Source: Catenibacterium mitsuoka_A (GTDB lineage: Bacteria > Bacillota_I > Bacilli_A > Erysipelotrichales > Coprobacillaceae). Taken from it: a stretch of DNA of 7,120 nt. The position numbers and the translations under genes were made by a program. Numbering within the stretch: position 1 is the stretch's first letter; each line of letters begins with the position of its first letter. Below the pieces are notes generated by a model, which was given only the letters and a program-made list of their open reading frames with translations, did no database searches and was not told the DNA's origin. Below, in pieces: positions 1 through 5,778 of this stretch. The stretch is taken from assembly GCF_964259225.1 (NCBI RefSeq), contig NZ_CAXVKN010000093.1. One strand, given 5' to 3'.

Positions 1-6
1 ACACGG

Positions 7-44
7 CAAGTTGATAATGTCCCAATTGGGACATTATCAACTTG
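7..44. repeat. Perfect 38-bp palindrome
   Basis: The two 19-nt halves are exact reverse complements meeting at the centre of AATT, with a core of GATAATGTCCC / GGGACATTATC. There is no T-run after it, so it does not look like an intrinsic terminator. It is longer than most operators. Together with the adjacent degenerate direct copy it recalls the multiple transposase-binding repeats found at the ends of some insertion sequences, such as the IS21 family. That identity is inference, because no transposase gene lies in the window. Confidence 0.85.
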
Positions 45-70
45 GATACATTGAGACATTATCACATTGG
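28..70. repeat. Degenerate direct repeat, two 18-nt copies 25 nt apart
   Basis: Copy 1 (28-45, GGGACATTATCAACTTGG) is the right arm of the palindrome plus one base. Copy 2 (53-70, GAGACATTATCACATTGG) matches it at 15 of 18 positions. Counting the inverted arm, the ACATTATCA motif therefore occurs three times in about 65 bp: once reversed and twice forward. Such spacing fits a protein-binding repeat array, for example a mobile-element end, but could be a decayed duplication. Confidence 0.6.
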
Positions 71-105
71 AATCAGACAACACGTAATATGTTATGCTTT
101 TTTTG

Positions 106-133
106 TTGACAAAGATTATAAAATTCTTAGAAT
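106..133 (+). promoter_or_regulatory. Sigma-A-type promoter for the aminopeptidase-prfC unit
   Basis: A consensus -35 TTGACA (106-111) is followed after 16 nt by TAGAAT (128-133), one mismatch from consensus. Transcription would begin near 140, leaving a leader of only about 15 nt before the ATG at 156. This supports that ATG over the TTG at 42, which lies upstream of the promoter. The promoter sits 35 nt downstream of the repeat block. Confidence 0.7.
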
Positions 134-155
134 AATGGAGATGGGGTGTATTGAT

Positions 156-1373
156 ATGATTAATGAATATGCTGAATTGATAGTGAAAAAGGGCGTTAAT
201 CTTCAAAAAGGCCAGAAACTTGTAGTTACTGCGGATGTTGAATGTGCCTCTTTAGTGAAAGCTATCGCCAAAGAAGCTTATAAAGTTGGGGCTCTAGATG
301 TAATTGCACATTATGTAGATGAGGATATTACAAGACTCAGATATGAACATAATGATGTAGATTATTTCAAGAAGGTTCCTGATTATTTAGTTGAACTACG
401 TAATAAGTATGCATTAGAACATGCTGCTGTAGTTACTATTACATCAGAAAATCCTGATGGTTTTAAAGGTATTGATCCTTTAAAGATGGCTGCTTACAGT
501 AAAGCTATGCATGAACAGGCTAAGACATTCTATGATCATTTAGATCTAGGTATTGACCGCTGGTGTATTGTAGGTGCACCTTCTCTTAAGTGGGCAAATA
601 AGGTATTTCCTGATATGAATAATCAGGAGGCAACAGAAGCCTTATGGAAAGCCATCTATCATGTATGTTATGTAGATACAAAAGATCCTTTAAATGCCTG
701 GGAAATGCATCGTGCATCTTTTGAAGAACGTGTGAAGACACTCAATGAGATGTCTATTGATTACCTACATTATACAAATAGTCTAGGAACTGATTTAAAA
801 GTATATATGAATAAAGACTATTTATTTGCAGGTGGAGGAAGCTTTACAACTGATGGAGTTTATTCATTTCCTAATATGCCTACAGAAGAAATCTTTACTT
901 CTCCAGACTATCGTAAAACAGAAGGTGTTGTTTATTCTTCATTACCACTTAACCATGGTGGTTCACTCGTTAATGATTTTTATATTCAATTCCATGAAGG
1001 TCGTGTTGTGGACTTTGATGCTAAGACTGGTAAAGATGTACTTGCAAGCATCATTGATACTGATGATGGGGCTCATTATTTAGGTGAAGCGGCACTTGTG
1101 CCTGTTGATTCTCCTATATCAGAAATGGGGCTATTATTCTATAACACATTATTTGATGAGAATGCAGCATGTCATCTTGCTCTTGGTAAAGGTTTTAATG
1201 AATGTATTAAGGGCGGTTGTGAGATGACTAAAGAAGAACTATATAAACATGGTGTCAATGATTCATTCACACATGTTGATTTTATGATTGGAACAAAAGA
1301 CCTTGATATTGAAGCTGTGACTCAAGATGGAAAAACAGTACAGATCTTCAAGAATGGTCAATTCGTAATTTAA
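156..1373 (+). CDS. M29-family metallo-aminopeptidase (AmpS/PepS type)
   Basis: Predicted cytoplasmic metal-dependent aminopeptidase that removes N-terminal residues from peptides. At 405 aa from the ATG at 156 it has the usual family length of about 410. The family's metal-site landmarks are visible: the PTEEIF motif (residues 242-247, with the first ligand Glu), LGEAALVP (309-316, E311), the ENAACHLALG block (335-344, H340) and HVDFMIG (373-379, H373 and D375). The position seven residues after H340, where AmpT/AmpS enzymes carry a conserved Tyr, is Phe here (F347). The open frame extends back to a TTG at 42, but those codons overlap the repeats and promoter and do not look like the family. 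GGGGTG at 143-148, 7 nt before the ATG, serves as the ribosome binding site. The next gene follows after 9 nt, so the two are probably cotranscribed. The family assignment is firm; substrate preference cannot be read from the sequence. Confidence 0.9.
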   Translation: MINEYAELIVKKGVNLQKGQKLVVTADVECASLVKAIAKEAYKVGALDVIAHYVDEDITRLRYEHNDVDYFKKVPDYLVELRNKYALEHAAVVTITSENPDGFKGIDPLKMAAYSKAMHEQAKTFYDHLDLGIDRWCIVGAPSLKWANKVFPDMNNQEATEALWKAIYHVCYVDTKDPLNAWEMHRASFEERVKTLNEMSIDYLHYTNSLGTDLKVYMNKDYLFAGGGSFTTDGVYSFPNMPTEEIFTSPDYRKTEGVVYSSLPLNHGGSLVNDFYIQFHEGRVVDFDAKTGKDVLASIIDTDDGAHYLGEAALVPVDSPISEMGLLFYNTLFDENAACHLALGKGFNECIKGGCEMTKEELYKHGVNDSFTHVDFMIGTKDLDIEAVTQDGKTVQIFKNGQFVI

Positions 1374-1382
1374 GGAGGCTAT

Positions 1383-2972
1383 ATGTCAGAATTTGTAGAT
1401 AAAGTAAGTAAACGTCGTACGTTTGCGATTATTTCTCACCCGGATGCTGGTAAAACAACATTAACAGAAAAGTTCTTATTATATGGTGGAGCTATTCAGG
1501 AAGCCGGTATGGTTAAGGGTAAGCAGAATATGCGTCATGCAGTCAGTGACTGGATGGAAATTGAAAAACAGAGAGGAATCTCTGTTACATCTTCAGTATT
1601 ACAATTCAACTATGATGGGTTCTGTATCAATATCCTAGATACTCCAGGCCATCAGGACTTCTCAGAAGATACATATCGTACATTAATGGCAGCTGACTCA
1701 GCGGTCATGGTTATTGATGCATCTAAGGGTGTCGAAGCACAGACACGTAAGTTATTCAAGGTTTGTGCAATGAGACATATTCCTATCTTTACTTTCATCA
1801 ACAAGATGGATAGAGAAGCCAAAGACCCTTATGAATTAATGGAAGAAATTGAACAGGAATTAGGTATGGATACATGTCCTGTTAACTGGCCTATTGGATG
1901 TGGTAAACAGTTCAAAGGCGTTTATGAAAGAGAATCTAAGAAAGTGATTCGTTTCGTACCAGTACAGGGTGGTAAGAAGGAAGTACAGGAAATCATTACT
2001 GATTATGATGATCCTGAATTAATTAAAGAAATTGGTGAAGATTATTATGCGACTCTTCAGGATGATGTGGAATTACTAGATGGTGCAGGTGCAGAATTTG
2101 ATCTAGAAAGAGTACATCGTGGAGAATTATCACCAGTATGTTTTGGTAGTGCCTTAACTAACTTCGGTGTAGAACCATTCTTACATCATTTCTTAGATTA
2201 CTCTATGCCTCCTCAGCCAAAACAGAGTGACGATGGACCAATTGATCCATTCAATGAAGACTTCAGTGCATTTGTATTCAAGATTCAGGCAAATATGAAT
2301 AAAGCACATAGAGATAGAATGGCATTCATGCGTATTACTTCTGGTAAATACACTAAGGGTATGGAAGTATTCCATATGCAGGGAAATAAGAAGATTAAAT
2401 TAAGTCAGTCTAAACAGTTAATGGCTGATGACCGTGAAGAAATCCAGGAAGCTTATTCTGGAGATATCATCGGTGTCTTTGATCCGGGTATTTTCTCTAT
2501 TGGTGATACAATCTGTACACCTAAGCATAAATTCAAGTTTGAAGGTATTCCTACATTCGCTCCTGAACATTTCGCACGTATCCGTAATACAGATACAATG
2601 AAACGTAAACAGTTCGTTAAGGGTGTAGAACAGATTGCTCAGGAAGGGGCTATTCAGATCTTCACTGAAATTGGTGGTTCGATGGAAGAAATCATCGTAG
2701 GTGTAGTAGGTGTCCTTCAGTTTGAAGTACTTGAATATCGTTTAAAGAATGAATATAACGTAAATATCAAGAGAGAACCTCTTGGATATCAGTTCATCAG
2801 ATGGATTGATAATGAAGAAATTGATCTATATAGCTTGAATTTATCTTCAGATACAAAGAGAGTTCAGGATTTAAGAGGAAAGTATTTATTGCTCTTCTCT
2901 AATCAGTGGGGAATCAACTGGGCGACTGATAAGAACAAGGAATTAATCTTATCAGAATTCTCTAAAAACTAA
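1383..2972 (+). CDS. prfC: Peptide chain release factor 3 (RF3), translational GTPase
   Basis: RF3 is a ribosome-bound GTPase that recycles RF1 and RF2 after peptide release. The 529-aa product equals the length of E. coli RF3. GTPase motifs are intact: G1 SHPDAGKT (residues 18-25), the switch I region with RGIS (64-67), G3 DTPGH (86-90) and G4 NKMD (140-143). The N-terminal MSEFVDKVSKRRTFAIISHP reads as an RF3 rather than EF-G or LepA. AAGGAGG at 1372-1378 overlaps the upstream stop codon and lies 4 nt before the ATG, pointing to cotranscription with the aminopeptidase. Glutamine is encoded by CAG in 25 of 26 cases by my reading, a strong bias for an AT-rich gene. The downstream membrane-protein gene overlaps by one base in TAATG. 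Confidence 0.97.
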   Translation: MSEFVDKVSKRRTFAIISHPDAGKTTLTEKFLLYGGAIQEAGMVKGKQNMRHAVSDWMEIEKQRGISVTSSVLQFNYDGFCINILDTPGHQDFSEDTYRTLMAADSAVMVIDASKGVEAQTRKLFKVCAMRHIPIFTFINKMDREAKDPYELMEEIEQELGMDTCPVNWPIGCGKQFKGVYERESKKVIRFVPVQGGKKEVQEIITDYDDPELIKEIGEDYYATLQDDVELLDGAGAEFDLERVHRGELSPVCFGSALTNFGVEPFLHHFLDYSMPPQPKQSDDGPIDPFNEDFSAFVFKIQANMNKAHRDRMAFMRITSGKYTKGMEVFHMQGNKKIKLSQSKQLMADDREEIQEAYSGDIIGVFDPGIFSIGDTICTPKHKFKFEGIPTFAPEHFARIRNTDTMKRKQFVKGVEQIAQEGAIQIFTEIGGSMEEIIVGVVGVLQFEVLEYRLKNEYNVNIKREPLGYQFIRWIDNEEIDLYSLNLSSDTKRVQDLRGKYLLLFSNQWGINWATDKNKELILSEFSKN

Positions 2973-3598
2973 TGAAAAAGAATTGGCGTTATTGGTGGAC
3001 GCTTTTGTACTTTGTAGTTTATCTAGTATGTTTCTTCTTTATTGAACATTTTATGCCAGTGACGCAATATCATATGATCTCTACACCAATAGATCATATG
3101 ATTCCATTTAATGAGTGGTTTGTATTCTTTTATATCAGTTGGTTTGGGTATATCTTCTTCTCTTTCTGGTATTTCTTCTTTAAAGATAAGAAAGAATACT
3201 TGCAGATGATCACATTCCTATTTACCGGTATGACAATCTTTATAGTAGTATCAGTCATCTATCCTAATGGTTTAGATATTAGACCAAAACAATTAGGTCA
3301 TAGTAATATTGCGTTAATATTTGTTGATTTGCTTTATAAGATTGATACACCAACCAATGTATTGCCTAGTATTCATATCTTTAATTCTATTGGTATGTGC
3401 ATGGCTTTTAGTAAATCAAAGCATGCAACGAGTATTATGAAGAAGGGAACTACAATTCTTACGATAGGGATTATTATCTCTACTTTCTTAATTAAGCAGC
3501 ATGGAATTATTGATGCACTTTCTGCAGTTGTGTTATCAATTATTCTTTATGTTATTGTTTATAAGAAAAATACTTATTTATTAAAAAGAAAATCTTAA
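2972..3598 (+). CDS. PAP2/Aur1-like integral membrane protein (putative lipid phosphatase or phosphotransferase)
   Basis: This 208-aa hydrophobic protein has about five or six predicted membrane segments (roughly residues 9-26, 49-70, 77-97, 134-147, 157-174 and 180-197). It carries the scattered signature of the PAP2 superfamily in the form seen in the Aur1/Ipt1-like branch: RP (104-105), PSIH (132-135, for the classical PSGH) and a third block STFLIKQHGIID (170-181) with H177 and D181. The Lys that begins the classical KxxxxxxRP motif is absent. Such enzymes act on lipid phosphates or phospholipid head groups at the membrane; the substrate here is unknown. The ATG shares one base with the prfC stop (TAATG), and no Shine-Dalgarno-like sequence precedes it, so translation probably depends on termination of prfC. 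A terminator begins at its own stop codon, making it the last gene of the unit. Confidence 0.78.
   Translation: MKKNWRYWWTLLYFVVYLVCFFFIEHFMPVTQYHMISTPIDHMIPFNEWFVFFYISWFGYIFFSFWYFFFKDKKEYLQMITFLFTGMTIFIVVSVIYPNGLDIRPKQLGHSNIALIFVDLLYKIDTPTNVLPSIHIFNSIGMCMAFSKSKHATSIMKKGTTILTIGIIISTFLIKQHGIIDALSAVVLSIILYVIVYKKNTYLLKRKS
3069..3102. repeat. 12-bp inverted repeat inside the PAP2-like gene
   Basis: ATCATATGATCT (3069-3080) and AGATCATATGAT (3091-3102) are perfect reverse complements around a 10-nt loop. The inner ATCATATGAT is itself palindromic, so the copies are also direct repeats. They encode the HMI residues of residues 34-36 and 42-44 in the first predicted extramembrane loop. No function is evident, and chance or coding constraint is possible. 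Confidence 0.6.
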
Positions 3599-3626
3599 AA
3601 GTTCATGGGTGACCATGAACTTTTTT
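3597..3626 (+). terminator. Intrinsic terminator after the prfC/PAP2 unit
   Basis: A 12-bp perfect stem, AAAAGTTCATGG (3597-3608) with CCATGAACTTTT (3613-3624), has a GTGA loop and runs straight into six Ts (3621-3626). The stem starts within the stop codon of the PAP2-like gene. It should end the aminopeptidase-prfC-PAP2 transcript. A weak hairpin of the same bases is possible on the other strand, where the A/T-rich arm gives a shorter T-run. Confidence 0.9.
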
Positions 3627-3636
3627 GTGTTAGAAT
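3609..3636 (+). promoter_or_regulatory. Candidate extended -10 promoter for the glycerate kinase
   Basis: TGTTAGAAT (3628-3636) matches an extended -10 element (TGn followed by TAGAAT). A weak -35-like GTGACC (3609-3614), 16 nt upstream, falls in the loop and 3' arm of the preceding terminator. The start site would be near 3643, just before the ribosome binding site. Placement directly upstream of an isolated two-gene unit supports it, but the -35 is poor. Confidence 0.45.
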
Positions 3637-3657
3637 ACATACAGGGAGTGATAAGTG

Positions 3658-4746
3658 ATGAAAATACTTGCTGCATTTGATTCTTTTAAAGAAAGTATGA
3701 CTGCATATGCTGCAGGAGAAGCAGTACAGAGAGCTTATAATAATGTACATGTTTGTCCTTTAGCTGATGGTGGTGAAGGGACAATGGAAGTCATGAATCA
3801 TTATTTACATGGTGATATTCATGAAATAGAGGTAGCGGGACCGCTATTTAAGACAGTTCATGCAAAACTCGCTATTATGGATGATTTGGCTATTATAGAA
3901 AGTGCACAGGCATGTGGACTTGATTACCTGACTGAAGAAGAAAAGAACGGAACAGAAGCAACATCTTATGGTGTAGGAGAAATGATGAAATATGCCTATG
4001 ATCATGGCGTCAAACGTTTCCTTTTGACTTTGGGTGGATCAGCCTGTAATGATGGAGGTATAGGTCTATTAAGTGGTATGGGTTATGGTTTCTTTGATCA
4101 GTTTGATCAGCGTATTCCAATGAATGCGAGAGGACTCGAAACACTTGATCATATTAAGAAAACACGTCTTGACTTATCAAATATAGAAGTAGAAGGGGCA
4201 TGTGATGTCACTAATCCATTATGTGGAAAAGAAGGGGCTACTTATGTCTTTGGTCCTCAAAAGAAGGTAAAAGATCTAGAAAAGACAGATCAAGCAATGA
4301 AGCATTATGCGAAAATAATGAGTGAATTAGTTGGTAAGGATGATTCATGTGTATCTGGCGCAGGCGCAGCAGGAGGTATGGGCTATGCGATAGTGACAGG
4401 ACTTAATGGTAAATTAGTGACTGGATTTGATGCAGTCAGTCGTACAGTTCATCTAGAAGAAGCAATCCAGGAAGCAGATATTATTTTTACAGGTGAAGGC
4501 AAGATGGATCATCAGACTTTATATGGAAAGACACCAATAGGTGTCTTACGCTTAGCACAGAAATACAATAAACCTGTTGTCGCATTTTGTGGAAAGTGTG
4601 AAGATAAAGAAATATTACTTGAAGCAGGATTTGAGGATGTACGCTGTATTAATCATACGGATGAACCTCTTTCTATATTATTAGAAAAAGGTCCACAGTA
4701 TTTAGAAGAAGAAGTGAGACGTTATCTGGAGGAAAAGAATGTATAA
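3658..4746 (+). CDS. glxK: Glycerate kinase, GarK/GlxK family
   Basis: ATP-dependent kinase that phosphorylates D-glycerate to a phosphoglycerate (2-phosphoglycerate for most characterised bacterial members of this family), feeding glycolysis from glyoxylate, aldarate or serine breakdown. The 362-aa product is close to the family length of about 380. Typical blocks are present: the N-terminal MKILAAFDSFKESMTA, ADGGEGT (residues 36-42), GGSACNDGG (126-134), CDVTNPLCG (182-190), GAGAAGGMG (234-242) and TGEGKMDHQTLYGK (278-291). I chose the ATG at 3658 over the GTG at 3655: GGGAGTG (3644-3650) lies 7 nt before the ATG but only 4 nt before the GTG, and family members start MKI. The gene follows a terminator and overlaps the next gene by 8 nt. 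No glycerate importer or glycerate-forming enzyme is in the window, so the source of substrate is unknown. Confidence 0.95.
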   Translation: MKILAAFDSFKESMTAYAAGEAVQRAYNNVHVCPLADGGEGTMEVMNHYLHGDIHEIEVAGPLFKTVHAKLAIMDDLAIIESAQACGLDYLTEEEKNGTEATSYGVGEMMKYAYDHGVKRFLLTLGGSACNDGGIGLLSGMGYGFFDQFDQRIPMNARGLETLDHIKKTRLDLSNIEVEGACDVTNPLCGKEGATYVFGPQKKVKDLEKTDQAMKHYAKIMSELVGKDDSCVSGAGAAGGMGYAIVTGLNGKLVTGFDAVSRTVHLEEAIQEADIIFTGEGKMDHQTLYGKTPIGVLRLAQKYNKPVVAFCGKCEDKEILLEAGFEDVRCINHTDEPLSILLEKGPQYLEEEVRRYLEEKNV

Positions 4747-5569
4747 AGTTACAAAAGATGAATTACTATTAGAATCTCTTGTAGAGCATACTCGTAAGAA
4801 GAGAAATGATTGTAAGAGTTTATTGAAATATAAATCAGTACAGGTGAATGGTGAAGTACAGACTTATCATGCCTTTGAATTACATCCAGGAGATGAAGTA
4901 GAAGTTGGTAAGAAGACAAATCTTCCTTTTGAACTTCTTTATGAAGATGATGATATGATTGTGATCAATAAGCCTTCTGGACTAGTGAGTGAAGAGACAC
5001 GTAATAATAAATATCAGACAGCTTTTTATATGGTGATGGAATATTGTCGCAAGAAGAGACAGCAGTGTTATCTTGTACATCGCTTAGACCAGGATACTTC
5101 TGGTGTACTTATGTTTGTGAAGAATAAGAAGCTTTACCAGGAATTAACTCATAACTGGAATAAATATGTGAAAACAAGAGGCTATGTCGCAATATTAGAA
5201 GGACAATGTCGTAAGTCAGGTACAATAAAGAATCATCTTATAGAAGATAAACAGTTAAAGATGCGTATTGCGAAAGAAGGACAATTGGCTATTACGCATT
5301 ACAAGCCATTAGAAGTATCTAAGGATTATACAATGATGGAAGTATTCTTAGATACAGGGCGTAAGAATCAGATTCGTGTTCATATGGCTTCTCTGAATCA
5401 TCCTATTATTGGGGATAAGAAATATGGTGCACGTACAAATCCTTTAAAGAGATTAGGTTTACATGCACATGAATTTGCATTCACACATCCTTTTACACAT
5501 AAAACAATGACTTTTAAAGCGCCACTTCCTTCTTCTTTTACACAGATGTTTAAACCTTCTAAAAGATAA
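4739..5569 (+). CDS. RluA-family RNA pseudouridine synthase
   Basis: Converts specific uridines in rRNA or tRNA to pseudouridine. The 276-aa protein has an S4-like N-terminal region (about residues 1-56, with QVNGEV and the HPGDEVEV turn) and a catalytic domain with the motif HRLDQDTSG (114-122), in which D117 is the catalytic Asp. It also has TGRKNQIRVH (206-215) and HPIIGDKKYG (221-230). Length and domain order suit the RluA/RluC/RluD family; which uridine it modifies cannot be told. GGAGG at 4728-4732 lies inside the end of the glycerate kinase gene, 6 nt before the ATG, and the genes overlap by 8 nt, so the two are very probably cotranscribed and translationally linked. No hairpin terminator is visible between its stop and the infC promoter at 5601. 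Confidence 0.93.
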   Translation: MYKVTKDELLLESLVEHTRKKRNDCKSLLKYKSVQVNGEVQTYHAFELHPGDEVEVGKKTNLPFELLYEDDDMIVINKPSGLVSEETRNNKYQTAFYMVMEYCRKKRQQCYLVHRLDQDTSGVLMFVKNKKLYQELTHNWNKYVKTRGYVAILEGQCRKSGTIKNHLIEDKQLKMRIAKEGQLAITHYKPLEVSKDYTMMEVFLDTGRKNQIRVHMASLNHPIIGDKKYGARTNPLKRLGLHAHEFAFTHPFTHKTMTFKAPLPSSFTQMFKPSKR

Positions 5570-5600
5570 AGGAAAAAAACAAATAAATTAAAAAAAGTTG

Positions 5601-5629
5601 TTGACAAACATCTGTATATTAGGTAAGAT
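5601..5629 (+). promoter_or_regulatory. Strong sigma-A promoter of the infC-rpmI-rplT operon
   Basis: A perfect -35 TTGACA (5601-5606), a 17-nt spacer and a -10 TAAGAT (5624-5629) predict a start near 5636. The A-rich stretch just upstream (5571-5598) could act as an UP-like element. This is the best-looking promoter of the window, as expected for ribosomal protein genes. Confidence 0.85.
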
Positions 5630-5635
5630 GAACAA

Positions 5636-5752
5636 GTAAAAAGTGGAAAGAAGAAGTGCCTACTTCTCGCCCGATTGATACAGTCGATGGGCCAATGTCA
5701 CTAGATTAAACTCTAACGATAAGTGGGCGCTAGTACGCTCACTTTTTATTTA
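5636..5752 (+). promoter_or_regulatory. L20-type leader RNA (autoregulatory attenuator of infC-rpmI-rplT)
   Basis: The untranslated leader folds into at least three hairpins. P1 is AGAAGT/ACTTCT (5652-5657 with 5662-5667). P2 is GCCC-GATTG/CAGTC-GGGC (5669-5677 with 5681-5692, with a GAT bulge at 5686-5688). The third is a terminator stem at 5721-5744. CGCCC (5668-5672) can alternatively pair with GGGCG (5725-5729) in the terminator arm, giving a plausible anti-terminator. In Bacillota, infC operon leaders of this size are known to bind excess L20 and cause premature termination. Assignment to that class rests on position, layout and fold; the covariance model was not run. Confidence 0.75.
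5721..5752 (+). terminator. Attenuator terminator in the infC leader
   Basis: A 9-bp stem with one G-U pair, AAGTGGGCG (5721-5729) with CGCTCACTT (5736-5744), a CTAGTA loop and a T-rich tail. It lies after the operon promoter and before the infC ribosome binding site, so it must be conditional. It could also stop read-through from the upstream pseudouridine synthase gene, which has no terminator of its own. Confidence 0.85.
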
Positions 5753-5765
5753 ATATGAAGTAAGC

Positions 5766-5772
5766 GGAGGTG
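5766..5772 (+). promoter_or_regulatory. Ribosome binding site that fixes the infC start at ATT
   Basis: GGAGGTG at 5766-5772 is a full anti-Shine-Dalgarno match. It covers the GTG at 5770, which therefore cannot be the start codon. The ATT at 5779, in frame and 6 nt after the site, is at the proper distance. Confidence 0.85.
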
Positions 5773-5778
5773 GCTTTT

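Noticed and set aside
7..44. The left palindrome as an intrinsic terminator of a gene to the left
   Set aside because: No T-run follows either arm and the symmetry extends through the centre without a loop.
826..1083. An 85-codon + strand frame inside the aminopeptidase gene
   Set aside because: It lies wholly within a well-supported gene in another frame and has a low-complexity hydrophobic translation typical of a shadow frame.
2193..2375. A 60-codon minus-strand frame within prfC
   Set aside because: It is antisense to the conserved RF3 coding region, with no ribosome binding site or recognisable motif.
3655..3657. GTG at 3655 as the glycerate kinase start
   Set aside because: It is only 4 nt from GGGAGTG; the ATG at 3658 has better spacing and gives the family's usual MKI start.
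5398..5607. A 69-codon minus-strand frame over the end of the pseudouridine synthase
   Set aside because: It is antisense to a conserved domain, with no family resemblance or plausible start signal; it would begin inside the infC -35 box.
5770..5778. GTG at 5770 as the infC start
   Set aside because: It overlaps the only Shine-Dalgarno sequence (5766-5772), leaving no spacing for initiation; the ATT at 5779 fits.
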